In this document: piece after piece, positions 18,389 to 29,519 of the stretch
Layout of the letters: each line of letters begins with the position of its first letter
How positions within the stretch are numbered: the stretch's first letter is position 1
The notes under the pieces: model-generated
What the model was told of the DNA's origin: nothing
Database searches by the model: none
Seen by the model: the letters and a program-made list of their open reading frames with translations, nothing else
Assembly: GCA_963978895.1 (NCBI GenBank)
Contig: OZ022239.1
Coordinates: forward strand, 17,922,389-17,986,388
From: Erpobdella octoculata
Lineage: Eukaryota; Annelida; Clitellata; Hirudinida; Erpobdellidae
Length of the DNA stretch: 64,000 nucleotides
Direction: 5' to 3'
Made by a program: the position numbers and the translations under genes

Positions 18389-18652
18389 TATGTATGTATG
18401 TATGTATGTATGTATGTATGTATGTATGTATGTATGTATGTATGTATGTATGTATGTATGTATGTATGTATGTATGTATGTATGTATGTATGTATGTATG
18501 TATGTATGTATGTATGTATGTATGTATGTATGTATGTATGTATGTATGTATGTATGTATGTATGTATGTATGTATGTATGTATGTATGTATGTATGTATG
18601 TATGTATGTATGTATTTATGTATGTATGTATGTATGTATGTATGTATGTATG
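18389..18652. repeat. (TATG)n microsatellite, 3' side of the LINE
   Basis: About 66 TATG units with one TATT interruption near 18613. It abuts the 3' UTR end of the minus-strand LINE. Confidence 0.98.
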
Positions 18653-21600
18653 TGTGTGTTATAACTCTTTGCGAGCTTTCGTCGCCGAAGGTCTTCAGAA
18701 GAAGAACCTCTCATTTTTAGCGTTTCGGCCCTTTAACTTCTTGACGCTTTTAAGAGAGGTGGGCCCACGTCCGTTGATCAGGCGGACGCCCTTCGGCGAG
18801 AAAAATTTCCAAATTTCTAACTTGAAACACGAAAATTCAAAGTTCAGCAGAAAACGGTTCGAAACAAAACTTGAAATCGCCGGAACGATTATCGCTCAAT
18901 GTAAACAAGGCTAAACCATTTCGTGTGCATCATGTAGCGCTTTCTTTTTCCTATTAGCGAAAATCCAAAAAGATGCAGCTTCAGCTGTCTGGGAGATCTC
19001 CTTGATGGCTCGAGTTTTTTCTCGGTTTGAAAAACCAAGAGCTTTCAGCAGTTTTAACATTGAGCTGCTAACCAACCCTCGAACGCCAACCTCGACTGCA
19101 AAAATTTCAGTCCTGAACCCTTTAGCATTCAAATCACATGCTAAATCCCTATATCTCTCCTCTTTGAAAATATTGCTAGATTCCATGTTACTTTCCCATG
19201 GCACAGAGAGTTCGATCAGGAGCATTGTCTTGGCCAAGTCAGAATATATAATTATATCCGGCTTTAAACCGCTAGATCTCACAGCTTCTGGAAATTTTCT
19301 TTCGCCATCCAAATCAGCCGAAACCGACCAATCGTCGGCAGCACCCATCACACATTCAAAGTCTCTAGTAGATCTGAACCTGTGGAACTTCAGATTGCCT
19401 TCTCTCAAAAAGTAGATTTTCCTTTTCTGCTGTATTCCTCTTGTTTTTGCTTTCTTACACGCTTCTTTGACGAAGTCAAGCAATTTTCGGAGTACTTGGT
19501 TATGGCGCCAAGTGTACCTCCCGTGTGAAAGTGAAAACGAACAACAGGAAAGAATGTGAATGAGAGTCTCCGATTGCCCACATAACATGCACGAATCCTC
19601 GTCTTTCAACTTCCATCTTCGAAGATTGCTGGATGACGGCAGTTGATCATAAACAGATCTAATCAAAAAAGACAAACGTAGTGGTGTGTATTGCCAAATG
19701 TCTTTCCAAGAAAGCGAACGCTGAACAGCATTTTCCCATGTCGTCCAATCTCCTTGTTGAGATAACTGAACAAACTTAATCATTCTCTGGGACTCAATAG
19801 CTTTCTTTCTTTCCTGAATGACCAGACTTGTTCGTTCACTGGTGCTGGCTTTTGACCACCAAATTCGATGGGTTGACCCGAGACCCCGTTTGTCCTGTTG
19901 AACTGCCCCAACTCTTTCTGTCCAACGTAAAGAGGCTTCAGCTTCTGCGATCTCCTTTCTGGCTACCCATTTCTTTCCGGACTTTACAAGAGGTCCCATC
20001 TCCACAATTCTTTGATCCGAAGAGTTATCCAGCATTAGTTGCGTACGGATCTTGTTTATCTTAAACTCCTCAACCAAAGACTTCAGTGGCAACCTCAGTT
20101 TGGCAGTCTTGCTGTACAAAGCTACCGAAGTAAATCCCGGAGGCAGACCCAACCATTTCCTTGTAAATTTATTCATCCTCCTTTCCAGCTTTTCCACCAA
20201 TGGTAAGCTCATCTCATACATTGATAGAGGCCACAGCAATCTCGGCAACAGAACAAACTGAAGCAACCACAATTTGAACCTGCTCTGGAGTGGGGCCGCA
20301 TCAATTTTCTTCATATCTTCAAATGCCGATCGGAGAACTTCGGAACACCGTCCAGTGTCGTTAAGCGAATCGTCGTACCACCTTCCCAGGCTCTTAACCG
20401 GTTCTTCTCTCAATGTTGGGATCCTGTTGCCAGCAACTGAAAACGTCACGTTGTCGTCGATCTTGCCTCGTCGCAGAGATAAGCTTCTTGACTTGGTTGC
20501 CTTGAAACTCATGCCGCACCACGATAGCAGCCCGCTGAATGCATCAAGAGCTCGTCGCATTGAGATACATTTGTTTAGAACCAAAGTTGTATCATCCATG
20601 AAGGCCTTCACCGATGGCATCAAGATACCTTTTCCAACGTAAGCTTCCTCCACGCGAGAACCCACTGCATTCAGAAGCAGCTGCATCGCTAATACGAAGA
20701 GAATGGGTGAAATTGAGCAACCCATTGCTATACCAACTTCTAACTGGAACCATTCTGTTGAACATGAAGAAGTTGACAACCTCAATTTGAAATGTCCGAA
20801 ATACTGTTGCAACATTTCTATCACAAAATTTGGAACATGATGCGATCTGAGAGTTTTCCACAACATCTGGTGACGAAGAGCTCCATAAGCATTGGCAAAG
20901 TCTAACCAGACAATGTGCAAGCTGAGACGATTATCTTTAGCTCTTTTCAATGCTTCCCAGATCACTGACGAATGTTCAATGCATCCTGGTACTCCTGGCA
21001 CTCCTCCCTTCTGAACAGACCTGTCGATGTAATTGTTTTGAATTACATAGCTTGTCAGTCTCCGAGCAAGGACAGCAAAAAATATCTTTCCCTCGACGTT
21101 TAACAATGAAATTGGGCGAAACTGATGTATTGCCTTCGAGTCTTTTTCTTTCGGAATAAAGATACCTTCTGCTCTTTGCCATTCGCTTTCAATTCTTCTT
21201 CTTTCCCAAGAGCCCACGAGTAGAGAATGCAATAATCTCAATACTTCTGGGCATTTTTTGTAGACGAGATATGGCACCCCATTTGGTCCAGGAGCAGATC
21301 TGTTTCTTGTTCTGTAGAGAAATTGAGTAACCTCAAGTAACGAAATCATGCCTTCTCTGAAAGAAAAGTTTGGAAGTGGGATTTCTGGAAGATCGGTTCT
21401 TTCTTCTAACTGCTGATCTCCACGCGGGTCACGGAATGCGGACCGAAAATATTCATCGAGCGTTGCTTTGTCTGCTTGAAGCGTTCCTGACTTGGGTGGG
21501 TCCAGTAAATTTCTTCCATATTTGAATGGGTCTTTGATGAACTGAAACCTGGCATTTCTCTGATCTCTTTTCTTTATCCGAAAACGCTCGGCCTTCATTA

Positions 21601-22151
21601 GGGCGGACAAACGACGCCCCAAACTCTGCCGCAGCTCTGCAAGACCAGCTTTTTCATTTTCCTGGGCTCTTTTCCACCGCTTTCGTAACAATTTCTTTTC
21701 TCTCTTCAGCTGATTGATTTCTCTTTGTCGTCTAGAAATCATGCCTTCATTGTTTCGAACCTGACGTTTTTGTTTCACACCAAACAATTCAGTGCTTTTT
21801 TCGTAAATAACATCAGTGAAATCTTTCATACTGAAATTTGATGAATTTCTTGAACGTGTTTTGAGAAGTTTTGAGAGTGTTTCGTCCAACTTTTTCCATG
21901 CAATTGTATCTCCTGCTGCAGGAAAATCAATTCTTGGCCTAGGTTGACTGATTTCTACTTCCGGATTCACATCTTGAACTGCGTCGGGGCTGTGGTTGGC
22001 CTCCGGCCCGGCAATGTTCGACGTTTTACCTGCATTAATATCTGATGCAGGACGTTGACGGAATTCGGTTAAGCAGCCCATTTTCGTTCTGTGGACTTTC
22101 ATTCCACGGATCGTCTTGAAACTCCTACCGCAAACACATATACATATATAC

Positions 22152-22153
<2 letters not shown>
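18653..22153 (-). mobile_element. LINE with restriction-like endonuclease inserted in (TATG)n
   Basis: About 3.5 kb. On the minus strand: (CATA)n, then an open frame starting at the repeat boundary (22153-18911), a 3' UTR of about 255 bp with a GC-rich inverted motif around ggcgtccgcc/ggacg, then gttataacacaca running into (CATA)n. The same tetranucleotide lies on both sides, so the element appears to sit inside one microsatellite. Confidence 0.85.
18911..22153 (-). CDS. single-ORF reverse transcriptase with zinc finger and PD-(D/E)XK endonuclease (R2-superfamily LINE)
   Basis: 1080 codons without a stop or frameshift. Residues 6-27 form a C-x-C...H-x5-C finger (CVCGRSFKTIRGMKVHRTKM then GC), the N-terminal DNA-binding type of this group. 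The reverse transcriptase follows: RSAPGPNGVPYLVYKK, FRPISLLNVEGK, WLDFANAYGALRH, and the active site FMDDTT at about residues 518-523 (FMDD rather than the usual F/YADD). A CCHC-type knuckle (CMLCGQSETLIHILSCC) lies near 853-869. The restriction-like endonuclease follows: KPDIIIYSD near 964, LIELSVPWE near 980 and KEERYRDLACDL near 1000. Such LINEs reverse-transcribe at a nicked, often sequence-specific target. The overall pattern resembles R2-type elements of fish and corals, possibly the Hero group; the clade is my inference. The start is uncertain because (CATA)n upstream has no stop in any frame. Confidence 0.9.
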
Positions 22154-22182
<29 letters not shown>

Positions 22183-22248
22183 TGTATGTATGTATGTATG
22201 TATGTATGTATGTATGTATGTATGTATGTATGTATGTATGTATGTATG

Positions 22249-22279
<31 letters not shown>
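22153..22279. repeat. (TATG)n microsatellite, 5' side of the LINE
   Basis: About 31 TATG units directly adjoining the first codons of the LINE, then breaking into tattatgtattat. Confidence 0.97.
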
Positions 22280-22618
22280 TATGTATTATGTATTATTTAT
22301 TTTGTATTATGTATGTTAGGTTGTCTATTCTTGTGTTTAGAGTGTTTAAATGTGCGTACTTAATTTATGTATGTGCTTAGGGACGGGAATGCATACCCCA
22401 CACCAGAGTATCAATTAAAAAATGTGTGGACAGAATACCCGATTTTTAACAAATAAGCGTAATTGAAAGAAAAATTGTTTAATAACACCTACGCCTACCC
22501 CCTTCCCCGTCATCAGCTTTTTTGGGGAAAAGGGTCAGTGAATTTTTTTTAGAAAAGTTTCTACGATCTTCGGTCCTTCCCCCGATCATTAATTTTTTGG
22601 GAGAAGAAAGTATGAAAA
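22280..22618. other. intergenic sequence before the assembly gap
   Basis: No gene seen. It contains a C-rich/G-rich stretch near 22497-22600 typical of mobile DNA, cut by the gap. Confidence 0.4.
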
Positions 22619-22818
22619 NNNNNNNNNNNNNNNNNNNNNNNNNNNNNNNNNNNNNNNNNNNNNNNNNNNNNNNNNNNNNNNNNNNNNNNNNNNNNNNNNN
22701 NNNNNNNNNNNNNNNNNNNNNNNNNNNNNNNNNNNNNNNNNNNNNNNNNNNNNNNNNNNNNNNNNNNNNNNNNNNNNNNNNNNNNNNNNNNNNNNNNNNN
22801 NNNNNNNNNNNNNNNNNN
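22619..22818. other. assembly gap (200 N)
   Basis: Exactly 200 N. The 12 bases aaagtatgaaaa occur immediately before and almost immediately after it. Translations through the gap are meaningless. Confidence 0.99.
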
Positions 22819-25629
22819 AAAGTATGAAAAATTTTGAAGTGCATCGCCCAAAAGAAATTTCTAAATCCACCACTGTATGTGTTAGGATATATGGTTTTTT
22901 TAAAGATGACATGTATATCAGGATGAACACGCTAGCAGAAAAAATCAAGTTGGGACTACAATGCCACCTCATTGACGTTCTTTACTTTCACCATTCCACT
23001 GACTGAATTGCCCACGTTAGACTATCCAGTACTCCATGAACGTTTTCCACAGAAGAACTTTATTTTCTACGAAACACGAAACTATACGTGTTGCGGTAGT
23101 CTATATCGAGTGCGTTTTACATGGAAATAAGCACACGTATTGGCATGTTGGCTTTTGTCAATGAAGTTCTGGAGGGAAAGAGCGATCAATGAACTGCTAA
23201 AAATAGACGAGGCCAGATTTATTTTTAACTCAAACGCTGCTAGAGAAATGTGAATGGCGTAGCTGTTTCTTCATTTTCGTCCTCTGTTCAAACGAATTCT
23301 GCCCAATTATCGTTCATTTTGAGTGCGATGAAATAAAATTAGCTGCAAACAATTTGTTTTAGTTATTTTTTTCTAAAAACTTTTTTTCAAATGGTTTTTC
23401 ATTTAAAGTATTGTGATTTCAATTTAGAAAAATTGGAAAACTTTTAATATAATTTAAAACCTTAAACCAGAAACTGATGAACTTCTTGATCTCCAGCATC
23501 TTCTTCTAGCCAGGAGCTGGAAATGCTGTAAAAAGGAGCTCGTTTGCACCGTGGATGACCAGTACGAGAGCATGAATTTATAAATTATGATAAGATGAAA
23601 TGAGGGTGAAGCAGCGAAGTGGTGTATGGTTGTGATGGTGATGTGGGAATCGACTGTGTATTATATATGCAGATCATGCCATATTAGTGTAATTTGGAAT
23701 GGTATTTAATTGACAGTGATGATGATGAGGGTGGTGGTCGTGATGATAGTGATGGTGCTGATAATGTTGAAGACAACGAAAGCGATAACTAAAATGATAA
23801 TGATGATGATGACGATGGCAATGGGAAGGCGATGATAATGATGATAACGGTGGTGTTGATGACGATATTGGTGCCGTTTGTGGTGGTGGTGAATAAAGAG
23901 ACAACAACGATGGCAGTGATGGTGGTTGTATAATGGTGAAAACAGGTAGAATTGACTTTGACTAAAATTATCATAGCGAGAAAACAGCTGACAGGGGAGA
24001 TAACCATGACGTCATGACGATGATCCTCTGTTAGAGTACTGCTGGATATTGTGGTGCAGATGAGTTAGAAAGAAGTGAAAATGTGATAGTGACAGAAAGT
24101 GATGATAGAAAAAATGCGTTGGGACAACTCGGATGATGTTAATGGAGTTGGCCAAAAAAACAATGACTAATGGAATTACCGCGTGCAACTGTAACTGGAC
24201 GTGATACAATTACCGATGTGATTTATCGGCAATATCTTTACATAATAAAATAAAAAATAAAATGATTAAAACAGACAGAATAAGAAACCTCACTAAAAGT
24301 TATATGTTATTGAAATAAAAGTTAAAACAAATCAGAACAGAATTGTTTATTGCAACCAAGTCAAAACTTGATAAAAAATCGTAAATTACAATAACCACTA
24401 AAATAATTTCCAATTATTAATTACCAATTAAATTTTAAAAGATAAATTTTCACTGCAAGTTGACAACATTATACATAAGCGGTACAGTACTAATTTTATT
24501 TTAACTTTTTGATGTTTTTGCATTCTACTTTTTTACAAAATTTTGCATGTTTTTATTCACCTGCAAATAGATTTAAACCAAATAGGTTAAATAATAACAA
24601 CCAATTACGTCCTTGTTACATTAAAATTTTTAAAAGTATGCTATAACTACTGACCAGTGGCAGATTCAGGGGGTGTCTGGCTCCCACCTTATTAGTTTTA
24701 ACAAAAACTGAAGTTTCATTGTAAAATTCGCTTGCAACTTTATTTTGTCTGTCTGGTTCAGTGATGACGAGTATTTAAGTAAGTACAATAATGTGTACTT
24801 AGTACTTGTACTTAAGTACATTTTGGTGTACTTATTAATAAGTACATTCTAAATGTCAATAAGTATTTTTTTTAAATTAACCTAATTTTAAATTTAAAAC
24901 TAATCATTTAAATTATTTGTAATATAGTTAAAAATAAGTGTTCATGTAACGGATTATATGTTTGGGCGTTAAATGTCTTGTTGTTGAGGTTATGCCTTTT
25001 TAATTTTAACAAGATGGCTGATATGCATGAGCGTGCCGATAACAGCAAAGTAAAACAGGTTTTTTCTAAGGAACGTATCATTCATTGTCTGACAAATGTT
25101 CCAGTATAAGAAACGCCATAAAACGACTAATATCAACCGCAAGATTAATAACAGCTCTTTAGAAGATATTAAGTTTGAGGATATTGCACTAAACCTCAAG
25201 ATAAAAGCTCTTGTAATAACTCTTCAGCGTAACACACTCAGCGGCACATATTTTGAAACAGTGCTACTTTCAAACAAAAACAAGCAATTTTGATTATGCT
25301 TTTAACACTTTATGGTAAACTGACCAATTACTGGCTTTTTATAATTCTTTTTTCAACTGAATCAGGGAAATATCTGGGCATTTTAAAAAATACATCCAAA
25401 TGTAAAGTGACACTATAACTTGTTCTCATTTACTTTTTTTAGTTCTTTTATATAAATTAATGGCCATCTATTAGTCCATACACTGGCCATGGCCAGTATA
25501 TTGTACATTAGGACCAGTAAATGGTACTTTAAACTAATAATTATTGATGGTGACGTTAATTATAAAATTTTCAGTTATTTATTTATTTTATTTTATTGCT
25601 AAATAAATTCATAATAATTTATAATTAGA
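22819..25629. other. intergenic sequence without recognisable genes
   Basis: AT-rich. It has a degenerate GAT/GGT tract at 23709-24010, a GGGG-rich end fragment near 24655 (gtggcagattcagggggtg), and CAGTGATG at about 24750 followed by repeated GTACTTA/AGTAC motifs, perhaps a non-autonomous hAT end. No exon is supported. Confidence 0.4.
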
Positions 25630-27524
25630 CTAGCAGTGCCCGTAGCGGCTTCGCTCGCATGAAATTAGAGAGTTTGAACAGTGCATCCATAGTAGAGATC
25701 AATTGTTTAGGTCTCGGCTAGGCCCGTCGACAACTTAGCCCAGCCCGTTTTAAAAATCCGAACTCCTGGCCCGGCACAGCCCGTCTGAATTAGGCCCGGC
25801 CCCTTTTTACAGGCCTAGAAGTTCTATATACTTGATGAAAAACTTCGGCCCGTCCCACCTTGACTTCAGGTTTAGCCCGGCGCAAATAAAACCCTAAAAT
25901 CACTAAAACATCTATATACTTGGTGAAAAATCTCGGCCCGTCCCACCTTGATTTAAGGTTTGGCCTGGCCCGTGTGAAGACTCTAAAATAAAGGCTTGAC
26001 CCGCCGGTGATAAACTGGACTTAGCTACTTTTAACCGGCACAAAACTTCAAAATACTAATTTTTACATTTGTAGCACTTACAGTTTTTGAGTAGCAGTTA
26101 TTTTGAAATCAAATAACCCTTATTTCCACCCCACATTTGAGGTCCTGGAAACCAAATTTTTAAAAAATGTTGAAACACTTATATCATTATTTTTTGAGTA
26201 TATACTAAATACTAATTTTGACATCTGTAGCATTCACAGTTTTTGAGTAGCAGTTACTTTAAAAACCAAAGAAACCTTTTTTCCACCCCACATTTGAGGT
26301 CCTGAAAACCAAAATTTCAAAAAATGGTGAAACACGTATATCATTATTTTTAGAGTAGAAACTAAATGCTAATTTTTACTTTTGTAGCATTCACAGTTTT
26401 TGAGTAGCAGCAACTTTAAAAACCAAGTAATCCTATTGTCCACCCCACATTTTAGGTCCTATAACCAAATTTGTAAAAAAATGGTGAAACACGTATATCT
26501 TTATTTTTAGAATAGAAACTAAATACTAATTTTTACATCTGTGGTATTTACAGTTTTTGAGTAGCAGTTACTTAAAAAACAAATAGCCCTATTTTCCACC
26601 CCACATTTGAAGTCCTGGAAACCAAATTTTTAAAAAATGCTAAAACACGTATTTCATTATTTTTGAAGTAGAAACTAAATACTAATTTTTACTCCTGTAG
26701 CATTCACAGTTTTTGAGTAGCAGCTACTTTAAAAACCAAATAACCCAATTTTCCAACCCACATTTGAGGTCCGGGAAACCAAATTTGTGAAAAATGGTGA
26801 AATACGTATATCTTTATTTTTAGAAAAGAAACTAAATAATAATTTTTACATCTGTGGTATTTACTGTTTTTGAGTAGCAGTTACTATAAAAGACAAATAG
26901 CCCTATTTTCCACCCAACATTTGAAGTCCTGGAAACCAAATTTTCAAAAAATGCTAAAACACGTATTGCATTATTTTTGGAGTAGAAACTAAATACTAAT
27001 TCTTACTCCTGTAGCATTAACAGTTTTTGAGTAGAAGCTACTTTAAAAACCAAATAACCCAATTTTCCAACCCACATTTGAGGTCCGGGAAACCGAATTT
27101 TCTAAAAATGGTGAAACACGTATTTCATTATTTTTGAAGTAGAAACTAAATACTAATTTGTACTCCTGTAGCATTCACAGTTTTTGAGTAGCAGCTACTT
27201 TAAAAACCAAATAACCCAATTTTCCAACCCACATTTGAGGTCCGGGAAACCAAATTTTCAAAAAATGGTGAAACATGTATCTTTTTATTTTTCAAAAAGA
27301 ACCTATATACCAAATTTCAGAAAAATATTTTAGAAAAAATGTTTAGAAAAAAGTTTGTTTTCCAGTTTTTTCGCCTCAGGAGCAAAGTTTTCAAAAATCC
27401 TTTCTTAGCGGATGTTTGCACTATAAAAGTAATATAAGTTCCAAATTTCACGTTCCTAGGAGGAGGCGTTTGAGCTCGGCGTTGATTATCAGTCAGTCAG
27501 GACATGTTCTTTTATATATATAGA
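25630..27524 (-). mobile_element. complete non-autonomous satellite Helitron, 1.9 kb
   Basis: Minus strand: A|TCTATATATATAAAAGAACA at 27524, then (CTGA) with only two copies, about eight tandem satellite units of about 157 bp (gtttttgagtagcag landmarks near 26089, 26236, 26394, 26550, 26707, 26867, 27028 and 27178), a CGGCCCGTCC-rich subterminal region, then a small GC-rich hairpin (CCGCTACGG) and CTAG at 25633-25630 followed by T. TC start, CTRR end, 3' hairpin and A/T insertion are the Helitron hallmarks. No coding capacity. Confidence 0.85.
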
Positions 27525-27527
27525 TAA

Positions 27528-27738
27528 TCTATTTATATAAAAATCTCGTGTCATAGTGTTTGAAACTGAACTCCTCCAAAACGGCTGAACCGATTTTTAT
27601 GAAATTTTTTGTGTACATTTGGTAGGTCTGAGGTTAAGTCTAGGCCATTTAGAATATTTTTATAAAATTGTTTTAAAAAGTTATTTTGGAAAAACAAAGG
27701 AAAACAGACATACAAACATTAATACAAACAAACGAACA

Positions 27739-27780
<42 letters not shown>

Positions 27781-28006
27781 ATATATATAACCGGGAGCGG
27801 GAAAGCGACCCGGAGCGGGAAAGCGACCCATAGCGGGAAAGCGACCCGGAGCGGGAAAGCGACCCATAGCGGGAAAGCGACCCGGAGCGGGAAAGCGACA
27901 GGGAGCGGGAAAGCGACCCGGAGCGGGAAAGCGACCGCTAGCGTGAGAGCAAGCGAGGAAGGAAAAAAGAGCGAAAAAAACGATAGAAACCTATGTATGA
28001 ATTTTT
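27528..28006 (+). mobile_element. Helitron 5'-end fragment with GCGGGAAAGCGACC repeats
   Basis: Starts A|TCTATTTATATAAAAATC at 27528, only 3 bp from the 5' end of the opposite-strand Helitron at 27524. The 5' part is the same as at 12431. It has (TA)n at 27742-27789, then about nine copies of an 18-bp unit (gagcgggaaagcgaccc type) at 27790-27945. It breaks off into (TATG)n. Confidence 0.65.
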
Positions 28007-28280
28007 GTATGTATGTATGTATGTATGTATGTATGTATGTATGTATGTATGTATGTATGTATGTATGTATGTATGTATGTATGTATGTATGTATGTATGT
28101 ATGTATGTATGTATGTATGTATGTATGTATGTATGTATGTATGTATGTATGTATGTATGTATGTATGTATGTATGTATGTATGTATGTATGTATGTATGT
28201 ATGTATGTATGTATGTATGTATGTATGTATATATGTATGTATGTATGCATGTATGTATTATGTATGTATGTATGTATGTA
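28007..28280. repeat. (TATG)n microsatellite
   Basis: About 60 TATG units with interruptions towards the right end (atat, tgca, tatta). Confidence 0.97.
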
Positions 28281-28415
28281 TGCATTTATATATATACATA
28301 TTTCTTTATATGTATATCTATTTCTCATTATAAAAGCTGAGATTCACACAATTCATATTTCGTTTTAAAACACATGGTGTTAAAGACTATAAACTATAAC
28401 AAAAGAAAATATTTT
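28281..28415. other. short AT-rich spacer
   Basis: Nothing recognised between the microsatellite and the minisatellite. Confidence 0.5.
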
Positions 28416-29140
28416 AGGAACGGGAAAGGGACCGGTAGGTAGAGGGAGCACAACCGGGAGCGGGAAAACAACTGGGAGCTGAAAAGCGACCCTGAGAGAA
28501 AAAGCGACCAAAAGCGGGAAAGCGACCGGGAGCGGGAAAGCGACCGGGAGCAGGAAGGCGACCGGGAGCAGGAAAACATTCCGGGAGCGGGAAAGCGACC
28601 GGTAGCGTAAGAGCAAGCGGGGAGGAAAAAGGAACAAAAGAAAAACGATAGAAAACTTTTAAAAACCCCGGGAACGGAAAAGCGACCGGCAGGTAACAAG
28701 AGAGCAACCGAGAGCGGGAAAGCGACCGGGAGCGGAAAAGCGACTGGGAGCAGGGAAACAACCGAGAACAAGTAAGCGACCAAAGCGGGAAAGCGACCGA
28801 AAGCTGGAAAGCAACCGGGAGCGGGAAAGCGAAGGGAGCTGGAAAGCGACCGGAAGCGGGAAAGCGACCGGGAGCGGGAAAGCGACCGGAAGCGGGAAAG
28901 CGACCGGGAGCAGGAAAGCGACCGGGAGCGGGAAAGCGACCGGAAGCGGGAAAGCGACCGGGAGCGGGAAAGGGAGCGGGAAAGAGAGCGGGAAAGCGGC
29001 CGGTAGCGGGAAAGCGACCGGAGCGGGAAAGCGACCGGTAGCGAGAGAGCAAGCGGGGAAAGAAAGAGGAGCGAAAAAAAACGATAGAAAAACCCCGGAC
29101 GCGGGAAAGCAAGCGGAAACGGGAAACCAAACAAACATGA
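28416..29140 (+). repeat. 18-bp minisatellite (GGGAGCGGGAAAGCGACC)n
   Basis: About 40 imperfect units in blocks, punctuated by a recurrent block end (agcaagcggggaggaaa...aaacgatagaaaa). The same unit appears in Helitron fragments at 27790-27945, 38258-38490, 47780-47870 and 57415-57475, and inverted at 48785-48920. Its long open frames (FPAPGRFPASGRF-type) are repeat artefacts. Confidence 0.85.
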
Positions 29141-29450
29141 GACTAAACGAAAACAGGAGATTACGCATGTTTGTCAAATTTTTTTATATTAACACACACA
29201 TAAGAAACAAATCCGTCAGGAGCACCAGGAAAATGAAAGTAATGTTAATAATAATATAGTTTCAGAAGAAATAAATAGTAATTTTCAATCAGACGGAATA
29301 GACGACGGTCAAGAAAAAGAAAATCAAGAAAACTTTGAAGAAGGAAGTCATCCAACACCATTTCTATTTCAAAATTCATCAAACCCATTTGATTCTGATT
29401 TTGATATTATGTTTTATCCTGCTCTTCAAATTTGCAAAAAAGTGAAATAA

Positions 29451-29476
29451 TCTATATATATAAAAGAACATGTCCT

Positions 29477-29519
<43 letters not shown>

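Noticed and set aside
18269..18914. Long open frames of repeated MYVC / HTYI in (TATG)n arrays (also at 22116-22380 and 27681-28340)
   Set aside because: The tetranucleotide has no stop in any frame; pure simple-sequence artefacts.
28394..29177. Large minus-strand frames rich in Pro/Phe/Arg over the 18-bp minisatellite
   Set aside because: 18 bp is a multiple of three, so any stop-free unit stays open; no start context or homology.
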